DNA of 64,000 nucleotides from Westiellopsis prolifica IICB1 (GCF_004323185.1 NZ_NAPS01000002.1:1354388-1418387); one strand, 5' to 3'; counted from the first letter of the stretch, positions 51,796 through 61,918 are shown. The notes: a model not told the origin generated them from the sequence alone. A program made the numbers and translations.

Positions 51796-53712
51796 CTAGC
51801 TCACTAGTTCTTTGACTTTCTTGATAATCCCTTCAGGATCTAATCCCTGATAGGGGAATTGTTCCCACAATCCACCACAACCTTCTTTATGAATACCAAG
51901 GTGAGCGAATTTTGGTGTGAGTCCGCGTTCTAGTAACCAGGAACCAAAGCGGCTACCTAATCCTGTGCGCCGATTGAGTGCTTCTACAACCAGAACAAAA
52001 GGTGCTTTACCAACTTTAGCTAGCATCTCTTCGTCAATGACGTTGAGTGTAGGCTTGTTGATCAAACCAACGTCAATTCCTTGCTGTTTGAGTTTTTCGA
52101 CAGCATCGAGAGCGCGATATAATCCATCACCAAAGCTAATAATATAACCAGCAGTTCCTTCTCTGACAACTTCATCTTTACCAGGAACAAAGGTATAACC
52201 TTCGCCAAAGAAATTATTGCCATTTTCATCCAAAATTTGGGGTACTTTGGAGCGAGTAGAGTAGATAAATCTTAACCCAGGGTCAAAAAATACTGCTTCC
52301 ACACAGGCTTTCATTTGTCCAGCATCGGCTGGGAAGTATAACCGCGTTTCGTAACCGTCGTCTAACCCATTGTCGGCGAACATGTTATTGAGACCAAAAT
52401 GGCAGGTGTTGTCTGCCATATCGTCTACACCGCAGTGAGAAAAATGACACAGGACGTTGGAGTAGTTCAACCGCGCCATTGTGATTTCGGAAATACACAT
52501 TTCCAAAAAGGCGCTGAATGTACCAAAAATGCCTTGTTTGCCTTTTTCCATACCGAAGCCGGCGGCGGCGGAGAAGTTACCCCGTTCCATGATGCCAGAA
52601 GCGACGAAAATATCTGGATAAGCATCATGAATTTTTTTCAAACCGCAAGAACCTTCGAGGTCACTATCGATACACATGACCTTTGCTTTACGTTCTTCAG
52701 GACTCATGCGGCTGAGGACAGATACTACAGCGTCACCGAAGACATTACGGTTAGAATCCCATTTTTCGCTGACACCGAGGAAAGTGTAGGGAAGCTTGGG
52801 TTTTTGAATGTTTTTGAGATATTCGACAGCTGCGGTTTGTCCGTGCTTTTCTAAGTAGGCGATCGCTTTATCCACAGGAATCACATCATGACCGTGGGTT
52901 GATCCTTCTATACCATCAATCCCTACAGCCATTTTCCGCTTGTTTACCAAAGCAATCGGCCCATCGGTGGTTACTGCTTCACAGATACGACGATATAAAT
53001 CATCTATATCTTCAGGATCTCCGACACTGGAGTTAACACCATGACCGGTGAGGGTTTTTACAACACTAAAACCTGGTAGATATTCAGAAGGATGTCCGGC
53101 AATTGTAACATCATTATCATCAATGATCAGTTTGACGTTAAGATTTTGGGCAACTGCTAAACGTGCAGCTTCTGCATCATTTCCTTCTTGCTGTGAACCA
53201 TCAGAACCAAGGCAAATCACTACTTTGTCTGGATTGGCCATTGCCACCCCATTAATATAAGGCCAGACATGTCCCAAACGCCCAGAGCTAAATTTTACAC
53301 CTGGGGTCAATCCTAACTCAGGGTGTCCCGGTAGTCGAGAATGGGCTTCACGATAGTGAGCAAGTTGCTCAAAAGGTAAATCACCATGCAAAGCAGCCAT
53401 GAGATACTGGGTAGCAACTCGATGTCCTGCTTCATCAAAGAAAATCGGTACGAACTTATCTGGCGCACCTCTAAAGAGTGCATCCAGAATTACTACCTCT
53501 GGCACTGTGTCGTAAGGGCCACCAGTGTGCCCACCTACACCCCTAGCTGCTCCCGTCGCTGTGAAGAAAACAATCGCATCACGACATAGCTGGATATTAG
53601 CTTTGAGAGTCTGGCGTTGCTCGTCAGTGAGGGTAGGATTGCTTGGGTCTAGTGCTAAAGGCTTGTAGGCTCCTAAGTCAATCGGAAAGCTACGTTCTAC
53701 AACATTAGTCAT
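51796..53712 (-). CDS. Transketolase-family thiamine diphosphate enzyme
   Basis: The protein is 638 aa from the ATG at 53712, which has AAGGAAAA eight bases upstream; a GTG further out is less likely. The N-terminal domain holds H-T-G-G-P near 40-45, G-H-V-W-P-Y near 150-155 and the thiamine diphosphate motif G-S-D-G-S-Q-Q-E-G near 168-176 ending in D-D-N-D near 196-199. The middle domain has a glutamate motif M-E-R-G-N-F (about 385), and a C-terminal transketolase domain follows. It shifts two-carbon units between sugar phosphates or a related reaction. It differs in many spots from the classical Calvin-cycle transketolase, so it is probably an additional paralogue. Confidence 0.8.
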   Translation of the reverse strand: MTNVVERSFPIDLGAYKPLALDPSNPTLTDEQRQTLKANIQLCRDAIVFFTATGAARGVGGHTGGPYDTVPEVVILDALFRGAPDKFVPIFFDEAGHRVATQYLMAALHGDLPFEQLAHYREAHSRLPGHPELGLTPGVKFSSGRLGHVWPYINGVAMANPDKVVICLGSDGSQQEGNDAEAARLAVAQNLNVKLIIDDNDVTIAGHPSEYLPGFSVVKTLTGHGVNSSVGDPEDIDDLYRRICEAVTTDGPIALVNKRKMAVGIDGIEGSTHGHDVIPVDKAIAYLEKHGQTAAVEYLKNIQKPKLPYTFLGVSEKWDSNRNVFGDAVVSVLSRMSPEERKAKVMCIDSDLEGSCGLKKIHDAYPDIFVASGIMERGNFSAAAGFGMEKGKQGIFGTFSAFLEMCISEITMARLNYSNVLCHFSHCGVDDMADNTCHFGLNNMFADNGLDDGYETRLYFPADAGQMKACVEAVFFDPGLRFIYSTRSKVPQILDENGNNFFGEGYTFVPGKDEVVREGTAGYIISFGDGLYRALDAVEKLKQQGIDVGLINKPTLNVIDEEMLAKVGKAPFVLVVEALNRRTGLGSRFGSWLLERGLTPKFAHLGIHKEGCGGLWEQFPYQGLDPEGIIKKVKELVS

Positions 53713-53858
53713 GACTGATTTTCCTTGATTCACTCATTGTCATCATACATTTGTTGAGACAGACAGTTGAAGAGTCATTGGTCATTGGTCATTGGTCAAT
53801 GGTCATTGGTGTTTATTCTCTCCCTTGTTCCCGCTCCCCAATCCCCGATCCCCTTCCC
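53713..53858. repeat. ATTGGTC heptamer repeats
   Basis: ATTGGTC(A) units, about six, lie at about 53778-53808, followed by CCCCAATCCCCGATCCCC. A translated extension of the downstream gene over this array is a by-product of the repeat. Confidence 0.65.
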
Positions 53859-54740
53859 ATGTTCTCTACTCGCTTTATCCGTTTCTTTCGCCATCTCAAC
53901 TTTGCGGTACTCAAACAAGTTGTCAAAGAAAGTGGTAAACACAGATTATCTGGTTTAGCTACGGAAATGGCTTATAGTAACTTGTTAGCTTTATTTCCTA
54001 CACTGGCGGCGATTCTGACAATAATTGGGATGTTGAATATTTCCCAAAATCAAGTTGATATTTTAGCTCACCAAGTACTTAATTTTGCCCCAGAACAAGT
54101 TCCACTGTTGTTGAAAGAATTTACTAGACAGATACAACTACCTAAAAGTAGAGAAGTTGTTTATATCAGTTCTTTGGTTGCTCTTTGGCTTGCATCAGGA
54201 GCAATTAGTGCAGCGATGAACGCGATGGATGAGATTTACCAGATTCCACCAAACCTGAAACAACCTTTTTGGAAAGCGAAGCTAATCTCTTTGATTCTGA
54301 CGATCGCTACTATCGGTTTAGTGCTAACTGCTTCTTTATTAGTATTTATTAGTGACCTAATAGTTCAATTTGTGTTAGATAGTACACAAGTATCTGGAGC
54401 AATATTTTTATCTGCTTGGTCTTGGTTTCGTTGGCTTTTAACCTTGATGATTATAGCTTATGCGTTTAGTATTATTTATCGTCATGGTCCTAGTCAATGG
54501 TTAAACGGTACTCCAATTATGCCTGGAGCAATGATTGGAGCCTTACTATGGGCAGGTGTTTCTAAATTGTTTAGAGTATATGTTAGTAATTTCGGAAACT
54601 ATAATTTGACCTATGGAGCTTTGAGTGCAGGGATTGTTTTGCTGTTATGGCTCAATCTCAGTTCTTTGGTTCTACTAATTGGCGCACAGTTAAATGTCAC
54701 TGTAGGAAAATCAATGAAAGCTAACAATAATAATTTTTAA
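53859..54740 (+). CDS. YihY/virulence factor BrkB family membrane protein
   Basis: From the ATG at 53859 the protein is 293 aa with about six membrane spans. The start F-I-R-F-F-R-H-L-N, the L-A-T-E-M-A-Y-S-N-L-L-A-L-F-P near 36-50, the A-I-S-A-A-M-N-A-M-D-E-I-Y near 111-123 and W-S-W-F-R-W-L-L-T are hallmarks of the family once misnamed RNase BN. Role is unknown. The longer frame upstream reads through heptamer repeats. Confidence 0.9.
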   Translation: MFSTRFIRFFRHLNFAVLKQVVKESGKHRLSGLATEMAYSNLLALFPTLAAILTIIGMLNISQNQVDILAHQVLNFAPEQVPLLLKEFTRQIQLPKSREVVYISSLVALWLASGAISAAMNAMDEIYQIPPNLKQPFWKAKLISLILTIATIGLVLTASLLVFISDLIVQFVLDSTQVSGAIFLSAWSWFRWLLTLMIIAYAFSIIYRHGPSQWLNGTPIMPGAMIGALLWAGVSKLFRVYVSNFGNYNLTYGALSAGIVLLLWLNLSSLVLLIGAQLNVTVGKSMKANNNNF

Positions 54741-55097
54741 ATTGCTCACTAAGTTTAAATAGTTAATATACTGTTGTTTGAGTTATTGAGGAAACAAAAT
54801 CATCAGAATTTAGTCTATTAATTACGTTTATCTGCATCATTATTTTTTTAAAAGCTAAAAATGCTCATTTTTAATTCTAAAGATGAGTATCAGATATTTT
54901 TGGTATTTTTTATCAATCAAATATTCACTAAATCATAGATAAAATCTATGGGAAATCAATAACTATTTAATATTTATTTATATCATTCTGATTAATTTGA
55001 TATATCATTGACGGAACGCCGATACATCACATAATTCATGATTGTTGGCAAAGTAAATATTAAGTTTTTACTTGTAGTCCAGGAGCTAATAATATCA
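54741..55097. other. AT-rich intergenic region
   Basis: No gene, repeat array or element is recognised in this 357-bp stretch. The promoter for the next small gene should lie near its end. Confidence 0.45.
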
Positions 55098-55373
55098 ATG
55101 AGTTACTACGATTTTGACAACCATTTTTGGTCTCCAAAACAAGTTTGTTGTCAATCAAAAGTACAAAAGAAAAAGAGAGAAATAAATCCAATAATTACGC
55201 CCAAAACGTTATTTTTTGGGACTTTAGCTTTAGTATGTGTTGCTATTTCAACTACAGCACTGATCAACTATCAAGCTACCGTCAATAGTGATATTCAAGA
55301 AGAAAACACCGAAAGTGCATGTATTGTTTTAAGTCGCGAAACGTTCCGTATGTATTGTTCTCTTTCCAAGTAG
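55098..55373 (+). CDS. Small single-span membrane protein
   Basis: From the ATG at 55098 (AGGAG about 12 bases upstream) the protein is 91 aa: a short polar N-terminus with S-Y-Y-D-F-D-N-H-F-W, a basic region K-K-K-R, one membrane span (about 38-58, L-F-F-G-T-L-A-L-V-C-V-A-I-S-T-T) and a short outer tail with two cysteines. I do not recognise a family. A longer frame from 55038 is possible. Confidence 0.5.
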   Translation: MSYYDFDNHFWSPKQVCCQSKVQKKKREINPIITPKTLFFGTLALVCVAISTTALINYQATVNSDIQEENTESACIVLSRETFRMYCSLSK

Positions 55374-55667
55374 TGATAGCATTCTGAATTTGTAGTTCAA
55401 AAAACCGCCTGCAATTTTAATCGCAGTCTCTTAAAGCAGACTATTTGATTTTAAGAAGTCGTATGAAGAGAACCTATCCTATTGGGTCACACTAGGAATT
55501 TTAGACATTTGGGGATTTGGGATGGCGATCGCCATCCCAAGGATTGGGGATAGAAGGACATATAGCATTCCTAAATCATTCGCTCCAGACAAGATCCCCG
55601 ACTTCTTTAAGAAGTCGGGGATCTAAGCTCTGCGATTTTCACAAATCATATAGGATTGCTATAGTAG
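55374..55667. repeat. GATCCCCGACTTCT hairpin and AGTCTGC palindrome
   Basis: AGATCCCCGACTTCTTTAAGAAGTCGGGGATCT at about 55592-55624 is a perfect palindrome in two halves, a relative of those near 17192 and 25803. A degenerate GCAGTCTCTTAAAGCAGAC block lies at about 55423-55441, related to 17095-17113. The hairpin may end the minus-strand glgX transcript. Confidence 0.65.
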
Positions 55668-57758
55668 TCAGTCTTTTTTTTCTAATCCCAGCAGTACGAT
55701 CACTGATCTTCTTTGTGCTTGATACATATTTCCTTTAACCACTGGTGCTGTTTGTCGATCGCAGCAATCATCACCACAGGGTAAAGCGGTATCTATCATC
55801 CGATACCATTGTCCTCCATTAGCAAGAACTGGTAGTTCAAAGCTAAGTGTTTCCCAGTAAGCATTAAGTATAAAATGTAAATTCTCGTTATGTTCTGGAT
55901 AGCGCAAGCTGAAAGCTAAACTATGGGAATAGTATGACCAATCTGCCTCACCTAATTTAACACCATGCCAATATATATGAGGCTTATGACCACCATCCGT
56001 GACAGCAAGTACACGTTCTTGAGCAAAACTTTCCAATGATTGGGTAAACTGAATCAACCCTTTGACAAAACGTAGTAAATCTGAGTTTTTTTCGATTTGG
56101 CTCCAGTCAAACCAACTCAATTCATTATCCTGACAATAGGCGTTATTGTTACCTCGCTGCGTCCGGCGAATTTCATCACCCATCAGCAGCATGGGTGTAC
56201 CTTGAGAGCAAAAAAGAATTGTGAAAAAATTCTTGATCTGTCGTAAACGTAAAGCTTCTATTGCTGAGTCGCTTGTTTCTCCTTCGACACCACAATTCCA
56301 ACTATAGTTGTCGTTAGCTCCATCACGGTTGTCTTCGTTGTTAGCTTCGTTGTGCTTGATATTATACGAAACTAAATCATTCATCGTAAAACCATCGTGG
56401 CAGGTAATAAAATTAATACTGCGGTAGGGTTGATAATCCAGTTGGGGGTAAAGGTCAGGACTACCCATAATCCGATTTGCTAAATGACCGATGGTACCTT
56501 CATCTCCTTTGACAAAACGGCGCACATCATCCCGAAAAGGCCCATTCCACTCAGCAAAACGTTGAGCATTACCGATAAATCCTCCGACTGCATAAAGTCC
56601 AGCTGCATCCCAAGCTTCAGCAATCACCTTTGTTGCTACCAAAGCTGGACTGGTTTCAATCGCCCAAAGTACAGGAGAAAATACCGTCGGATGACCAAAT
56701 TCATCACGTGCTAACACACCAGCTAAATCAAAGCGAAATCCATCCACATGCATCTGCGAAGCCCAATAGCACAGGCTATCAACAATCATACGGGAAACCA
56801 TTGGGTTATTGGCTCGCAAAGTATTGCCGCAACCAGTATAGTTGCTGTAATACGCCTTATCTTTTTCCAGAATATAATAAGCTTTGTTTGCTAATCCCTT
56901 AAACGACAGTGTCGGCCCATCGTGACTGCCTTCTGCTGAATGATTGTAAACCACATCTAAAATTACTTCAATTCCTGCCCGATGTAATGCTTTGACCAGA
57001 TCACGAAATTCATTCACAGGCCCCAGAGGATCACTTTGAGAGCTGTAACCATGATGAGGAGCGAAAAAGCCAACGGTGCTGTAACCCCAATAATTATGTA
57101 AACCCGGACGAGCATCTTGGGGATCAAATTCGTGGATAGGAAGCAACTCAACTGCGGTAATCCCTAATTCTTTCAAATAAGGAATTTTTTCGATTAATCC
57201 AGCAAAAGTACCACGTTTGTGTGCAGCAACCCCAGAACTCGGATGACGGGTAAAAGCATCTACATGCAATTCGTAAATTATGGTTTTTGCAAAAGGCGTT
57301 TGCAGTGGTTTATCTTCTTCCCAATCGTATACACTAGTATCTAAAACTACACCCCTCAATGCCTGAGCGCAATTATCTATACCAAAGGGAATCGCAGCTT
57401 CACGACTGTAGTTTTCCCAATTTACAATTGCTGGTGCATAAGGGTCAAGCAGTACCTTACTACCATCAAACCGTAATCCTCTTTCTGGTAGAAAACGCCC
57501 ATAGGCTCGATAAGCATAAACTTGTCCCGTCCCAATTCCCGGTACAAAAACATGCCAATAATAATAAGTCCTGTTTAGTTTGGGGTCTAAAGGAATAACA
57601 TGACTGGGTTTAGGAGCATCTGGTTCATCAAAAAGTAATAAATCTAAACCTGCACAGCTAGAAAAAATTGAAAAATTGACACCATTAGGATGAACAGTAG
57701 CACCTAAAGGATAAGCTTGACCAGGAAAAACGGTTTGGGTAGTGTGGAATTGAGTCAT
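55668..57758 (-). CDS. glgX: Glycogen debranching enzyme GlgX
   Basis: The 696-aa protein is a GH13 isoamylase-type enzyme. An N-terminal carbohydrate-binding domain (about 10-140) starts P-L-G-A-T-V-H-P-N-G-V-N-F. The catalytic barrel has D-V-V-Y-N-H near 265, D-G-F-R-F-D-L-A with the nucleophile aspartate near 340, I-A-E-A-W-D with the acid near 375 and T-C-H-D-G-F-T with the third aspartate near 450. It cuts alpha-1,6 branches of limit dextrins during glycogen breakdown. The length and motif order are normal, so it should be active. It stands alone on the minus strand. Confidence 0.95.
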   Translation of the reverse strand: MTQFHTTQTVFPGQAYPLGATVHPNGVNFSIFSSCAGLDLLLFDEPDAPKPSHVIPLDPKLNRTYYYWHVFVPGIGTGQVYAYRAYGRFLPERGLRFDGSKVLLDPYAPAIVNWENYSREAAIPFGIDNCAQALRGVVLDTSVYDWEEDKPLQTPFAKTIIYELHVDAFTRHPSSGVAAHKRGTFAGLIEKIPYLKELGITAVELLPIHEFDPQDARPGLHNYWGYSTVGFFAPHHGYSSQSDPLGPVNEFRDLVKALHRAGIEVILDVVYNHSAEGSHDGPTLSFKGLANKAYYILEKDKAYYSNYTGCGNTLRANNPMVSRMIVDSLCYWASQMHVDGFRFDLAGVLARDEFGHPTVFSPVLWAIETSPALVATKVIAEAWDAAGLYAVGGFIGNAQRFAEWNGPFRDDVRRFVKGDEGTIGHLANRIMGSPDLYPQLDYQPYRSINFITCHDGFTMNDLVSYNIKHNEANNEDNRDGANDNYSWNCGVEGETSDSAIEALRLRQIKNFFTILFCSQGTPMLLMGDEIRRTQRGNNNAYCQDNELSWFDWSQIEKNSDLLRFVKGLIQFTQSLESFAQERVLAVTDGGHKPHIYWHGVKLGEADWSYYSHSLAFSLRYPEHNENLHFILNAYWETLSFELPVLANGGQWYRMIDTALPCGDDCCDRQTAPVVKGNMYQAQRRSVIVLLGLEKKD

Positions 57759-58068
57759 CCGATTTTGGATTTTGGATTTTGGACTTCGTCGTGAGCGTTC
57801 AGTCGAAGGATTTTGGATTTTGGATTTGCGATTTATTCCACGGATAAATCAGCTTTCTTGTACCATCAAGGAATGATTGGTCATTGAGAGACTTTGAGAA
57901 TTTGGTAGGGTGTGTTATGGACGAAAGCCCTAACACACCGAAAACCACTAGATGGTGCGTTGCGCTGCGCGACAACACACCCTACAAAACTACTAGGTGT
58001 GGGCTTTCTGCTTCAATTCCTGTAAGCAAAATGCCATTTCACTTTCTCATTTTGCCATTTCACCTACT

Positions 58069-58262
58069 GAAAATGCCATTTCACCTTCTCATTTGGGTAG
58101 ATCACGCACTCATTTCGTTAAATCATGCACTCGGAAAGCCATTCTACCTTCTCATTTGGGTAGATCACGCACTCATTTGAGTAAATCACGCACTCGGAAA
58201 GCCATTCTACCTTCTCATTTGAGTAAATCACGCACTCATTTGAGTAGATCACGCACTTGTTG
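58069..58262. repeat. Three tandem copies of a 63-bp unit
   Basis: Units begin about 58069, 58135 and 58198. Each contains GCCATTYYACCTTCTCATTT, one or two WAATCACGCACTCATTT-like blocks and ACTCGGAA. Within the unit a 20-bp subrepeat (GTAGATCACGCACTCATTT) is itself repeated, so the array has a two-level structure. A partial unit precedes it at about 58030-58068. Confidence 0.7.
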
Positions 58263-58270
58263 CAATTCAT

Positions 58271-58342
58271 CTTGGTGTCTTAAGTGTCTTGATAGTTAAA
58301 TTAAAATTGATTTTTTCACCACCAAGACACAAAGACACTAAG
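58271..58342. repeat. GGTGTCTT long hairpin element
   Basis: CTTGGTGTCTTAAGTGTCTTG and its near-complement CACCAAGACACAAAGACACTAAG surround an AT-rich loop of about 28 bases. The first arm matches a fragment at about 37684-37706. No coding content. Confidence 0.55.
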
Positions 58343-58539
58343 AAAACTATGCTTTATTCCCTTCTCCCTTCCCCCTGCTCCCCGCTCCCTGCTCCCTTCT
58401 CCCTTACCTCTTGACCGGACGGTAATACTACTTGAAAAAGACGTGAAGACCGATCTAGCTTATGAGGCGCTTCTTTCTAAAATGACCATATAAGAACAAA
58501 AATTATATTTGCGCCTGTAGTTCGTTCCTCAAAAAGCCT

Positions 58540-61158
58540 ATGCAACCAACTAACCCTAACCAATTTACAGAAAAAGCCTGGGAAGCGATCGCCCATACTC
58601 CTGACATCGCTAAACAAAACCACCATCAGCAAATTGAAAGCGAACACCTGATGAAAGCTTTGCTAGAACAAGAAGGACTAGCTGGGCCTGTGTTTACAAA
58701 ATTGGGTGTGAATCTGCAAAAATTACGCGATCGCACTGACCAATATATCCAACGTCAGCCAAGAGTATCGGGAACTATCAATTCTGTTTACCTGGGACGC
58801 AGCTTGGATTCTCTACTAGATCGAGCTGAAAACTATCGTAAAGAGTTTGATGACGAATATATATCTATAGAACATTTATTACTTGCTTACGCCAAAGATG
58901 ATCGCTTTGGTAAAAGTTTATTTCAAGAATTCGGATTAGACGAAAGAAAACTAAAAGATACTATTAAACAAATTCGGGGAAGCCAAAAAGTGACCGACCA
59001 AAATCCAGAAGGTAAATACCAAGCACTGGAAAAATATGGGCGTGACCTCACTGAAGCCGCTCGTCAAGGTAAACTTGATCCAGTGATTGGACGAGATGAC
59101 GAAATTCGTCGCACGATTCAAATTCTATCTCGCCGCACCAAGAATAATCCTGTGTTGATTGGAGAACCTGGTGTTGGTAAAACTGCAATTGTTGAAGGTT
59201 TAGCACAGCGGATTGTAGCTGGTGATGTTCCCCAATCTCTCAAAGACCGCAAGTTGATGGCTTTGGATATGGGTGCTTTGATTGCGGGTGCAAAATTCCG
59301 GGGTGAATTTGAAGAACGTCTCAAAGCGGTTTTAAAGGAAGTTACTGAATCTGGCGGTAATATAATTTTATTTATTGATGAGATTCATACTGTTGTCGGT
59401 GCGGGTGCTACCCAAGGCGCGATGGATGCAAGTAATTTGCTTAAACCGATGTTGGCGCGGGGTGAGTTGCGCTGTATTGGGGCGACAACTTTAGATGAAT
59501 ATCGTAAGTATATTGAAAAAGATGCGGCTTTAGAGCGACGCTTCCAACAAGTTTATGTTGATCAACCTACAGTCGAAGATACAATTTCGATTTTGCGCGG
59601 TTTGAAAGAACGCTATGAATTGCACCACGGGGTGAAAATCTCGGATAATTCTTTGGTAGCTGCGGCGACACTTTCAAGTCGATATATTAGCGATCGCTTT
59701 TTACCAGACAAAGCTATTGATTTGGTAGATGAAGCTGCTGCTAGGTTGAAAATGGAGATTACTTCCAAACCAGAAGAACTTGATGAGATTGATCGCAAGA
59801 TTTTACAGTTAGAAATGGAGAAGCTGTCGTTGCAAAAAGAAAGCAACACTGCTTCTCGCGAACGTCTCGAAAGATTAGAAAAAGAACTAGCGGATCTTAA
59901 AGAAGAACAACGGGCGTTAAATGCTCAGTGGCAGTCTGAAAAGGATATTATCACCAAAATTCAATCTGTCAAAGAGGAAATAGACCGAGTTAACTTAGAA
60001 ATTCAACAAGCGGAACGGGATTATGATCTCAATCGGGCTGCGGAATTAAAGTATGGTAAGTTAACTGATTTGCACCGTAAGTTGGAAGCAGCAGAATCTG
60101 AGTTAACTCAAACTCAACACACTGGAAAATCTCTGTTGCGCGAAGAAGTTACTGAAGCTGACATCGCCGAAGTGATTTCTAAGTGGACTGGTATCCCGAT
60201 CAGCAAGTTGGTAGAATCGGAAAAAGAAAAATTGCTGCACTTGGAAGATGAACTGCATCATCGTGTGGTTGGACAACAAGAAGCAGTCACAGCTGTTGCA
60301 GATGCAATTCAGCGATCGCGCGCTGGTTTGGCAGATCCGAATCGTCCCATCGCTAGCTTTATTTTCCTCGGCCCTACTGGTGTGGGTAAAACGGAATTAG
60401 CAAAGGCCCTCGCAGCATATTTGTTTGACACCGAAGAGGCGCTAGTCCGCATTGATATGTCTGAGTATATGGAGAAACACGCCGTTTCGCGTTTGATTGG
60501 TGCGCCTCCCGGATATGTTGGTTACGAAGAAGGTGGACAATTAACCGAAGCAATTCGCCGTCGTCCTTATGCGGTGATTCTCTTCGACGAAATCGAAAAA
60601 GCTCATCCGGATGTATTTAACATCTTGTTGCAAATTCTCGATGATGGACGTGTCACCGATGCTCAAGGTCATACAGTGGACTTCAAAAACACTATTATTA
60701 TTATGACCAGTAACATCGGTTCGCAATTTATCCTTGATATCGCCGGTGATGAATCTCGTTATGAGGAAATGCGGAGTCGGGTAATGGAAGCGTTGCGAAA
60801 TTCCTTCCGTCCAGAATTCCTCAACCGGGTTGATGAGTTAATTATCTTCCACGGTTTGCAAAAAGCAGAATTGCGCGAAATTGTCCAACTGCAAGTCGAA
60901 AGACTCCGCCAACGATTGAGCGATCGTAAGATATCTCTCAAACTCTCCGATGCTGCTCTTGACTTTTTAGCCGAAGTAGGATATGATCCAGTATTCGGTG
61001 CGCGTCCGCTCAAACGTGCGATTCAAAGAGAATTAGAGACACCAATCGCCAAAGCAATTTTGCGGGGCGAATTCAATGATGGCGATATGATCTTTGTAGA
61101 TATCGAAAATGAGCGTCTTTCCTTCAAGCGCTTACCCGCAGAAATATTGACGACTTAA
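58540..61158 (+). CDS. clpB: ATP-dependent chaperone ClpB
   Basis: The 872-aa protein is a full ClpB disaggregase: N-terminal Clp repeats (about 1-150), first AAA+ domain with Walker A G-E-P-G-V-G-K-T at 208-215 and Walker B L-F-I-D-E-I-H, the coiled-coil middle domain (about 405-530, K-L-S-L-Q-K-E-S) that ClpC lacks, and a second AAA+ domain with G-P-T-G-V-G-K-T at 611-618. It works with DnaK to dissolve protein aggregates. The ATG is preceded by a weak AAAAGCC site. A palindrome lies 11 bp after the stop. Cyanobacteria often have two ClpB copies; which this is cannot be decided. Confidence 0.95.
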   Translation: MQPTNPNQFTEKAWEAIAHTPDIAKQNHHQQIESEHLMKALLEQEGLAGPVFTKLGVNLQKLRDRTDQYIQRQPRVSGTINSVYLGRSLDSLLDRAENYRKEFDDEYISIEHLLLAYAKDDRFGKSLFQEFGLDERKLKDTIKQIRGSQKVTDQNPEGKYQALEKYGRDLTEAARQGKLDPVIGRDDEIRRTIQILSRRTKNNPVLIGEPGVGKTAIVEGLAQRIVAGDVPQSLKDRKLMALDMGALIAGAKFRGEFEERLKAVLKEVTESGGNIILFIDEIHTVVGAGATQGAMDASNLLKPMLARGELRCIGATTLDEYRKYIEKDAALERRFQQVYVDQPTVEDTISILRGLKERYELHHGVKISDNSLVAAATLSSRYISDRFLPDKAIDLVDEAAARLKMEITSKPEELDEIDRKILQLEMEKLSLQKESNTASRERLERLEKELADLKEEQRALNAQWQSEKDIITKIQSVKEEIDRVNLEIQQAERDYDLNRAAELKYGKLTDLHRKLEAAESELTQTQHTGKSLLREEVTEADIAEVISKWTGIPISKLVESEKEKLLHLEDELHHRVVGQQEAVTAVADAIQRSRAGLADPNRPIASFIFLGPTGVGKTELAKALAAYLFDTEEALVRIDMSEYMEKHAVSRLIGAPPGYVGYEEGGQLTEAIRRRPYAVILFDEIEKAHPDVFNILLQILDDGRVTDAQGHTVDFKNTIIIMTSNIGSQFILDIAGDESRYEEMRSRVMEALRNSFRPEFLNRVDELIIFHGLQKAELREIVQLQVERLRQRLSDRKISLKLSDAALDFLAEVGYDPVFGARPLKRAIQRELETPIAKAILRGEFNDGDMIFVDIENERLSFKRLPAEILTT

Positions 61159-61169
61159 GAGGTGTTAAT

Positions 61170-61205
61170 GGTTTGTATTAAGCACTTAAGTGCTTAATAC
61201 AAACC
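61170..61205. terminator. Perfect 36-bp palindrome after clpB
   Basis: GGTTTGTATTAAGCACTT and its exact complement AAGTGCTTAATACAAACC form 18-base arms without a loop. It lies 11 bp beyond the clpB stop. No run of T follows directly, so it could be a terminator or a regulatory hairpin. Confidence 0.6.
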
Positions 61206-61296
61206 TATCAAAATTTGTGTAAAAAACTTAATCTTTTGATTTGCGGAACACAATAACCATCAGTTGTAGAATCATACATCTTGAAGGTTATTTTTT

Positions 61297-61773
61297 ATGA
61301 TTCACCACATTTCAGTTTCCGCCAAAAATCCCCAGCATGTTGCCCAAGTTCTTGCCAAAGTCTTGAAAGGTCAAGCAGCACCCTTTCCTCCAAACCCAGG
61401 TAGCTATATAGTTTTTCCCGGTGATGAATATGGTACAGCAGTTGAAGTTTATCCTTTAGCATCTGAGATTTTACCTGGTACATCACCAGATGAGCATTGC
61501 ATGTTTGTCCACAATGACAATCCTTCTATGTTCACCGCTACTCACGCAGCAATTTCTGTACCCGTCACCCAAGAAGAAATTGAACAAGTTGGAATGAGTG
61601 AAGGTTGGCGCGTAGTGCGCTGTAGTCGTGAGTCTTTATTTGATGTCATGGAGTTCTGGGTAGAAAACAGATTAATGATAGAACTGTTAACTCCAGAAAT
61701 GGCGTCTCAATATTTAGCGTTCACAAAACAGCCCGAAAAACTGCAAGAATTTTTCGCCACAGCAACTAATTAG
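61297..61773 (+). CDS. VOC/glyoxalase-fold protein
   Basis: The 158-aa protein starts I-H-H-I-S-V-S-A-K-N-P-Q, the common first strand of the VOC (vicinal oxygen chelate) fold, and has a second half with T-H-A-A-I-S-V near 86-92 where a paired strand is expected. H3 or H4, E47-region and H87 could bind a metal. The substrate is unknown and the metal set is incomplete to my eye. It is the next gene after clpB on the plus strand but with its own spacer of 138 bp. Confidence 0.65.
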   Translation: MIHHISVSAKNPQHVAQVLAKVLKGQAAPFPPNPGSYIVFPGDEYGTAVEVYPLASEILPGTSPDEHCMFVHNDNPSMFTATHAAISVPVTQEEIEQVGMSEGWRVVRCSRESLFDVMEFWVENRLMIELLTPEMASQYLAFTKQPEKLQEFFATATN

Positions 61774-61918
61774 ACAAAATTATATTCAATGGTGAACAGG
61801 AATCAGAGATTGGGAAGTGGGGGAAGTAGAGTAATGTAGAGACGCGATTCATCGCGTCTGGAAGTCTGGGAAGTGTGAGGAGAATAACCAATGCCCAATA
61901 CCCAATACCCAATGTCCT
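61774..61918. repeat. GACGCG hairpin and CCCAATAC repeats
   Basis: GTAGAGACGCGATTCATCGCGTCT lies at about 61837-61860, the same core as the copy near 50155. CCCAATACCCAATACCCAATG units follow at about 61894-61914, up to the stop of the trhO gene. A GGGAAGT pair flanks the hairpin (about 61814 and 61867). Confidence 0.65.

Larger units (their letters stand above)
57759..58539. repeat. Repeat-rich region: GTGTGTT palindrome, 63-bp tandem repeats, GGTGTCTT hairpin
   Basis: Three parts stand out. An element with TAGGGTGTGTT (about 57906) and AACACACCCTAC (about 57975) ends spans about 80 bp. Three copies of a 63-bp unit follow (listed separately). Then CTTGGTGTCTTAAGTGTCTTG (58271-58291) faces CACCAAGACACAAAGACAC (58319-58337). 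A long frame runs through the 63-bp array but has no independent support. Confidence 0.6.

Noticed and set aside
57884-58299. Two overlapping frames over the 63-bp repeats
   Set aside because: Both derive from the same DNA repeat in different frames and neither has a start signal.
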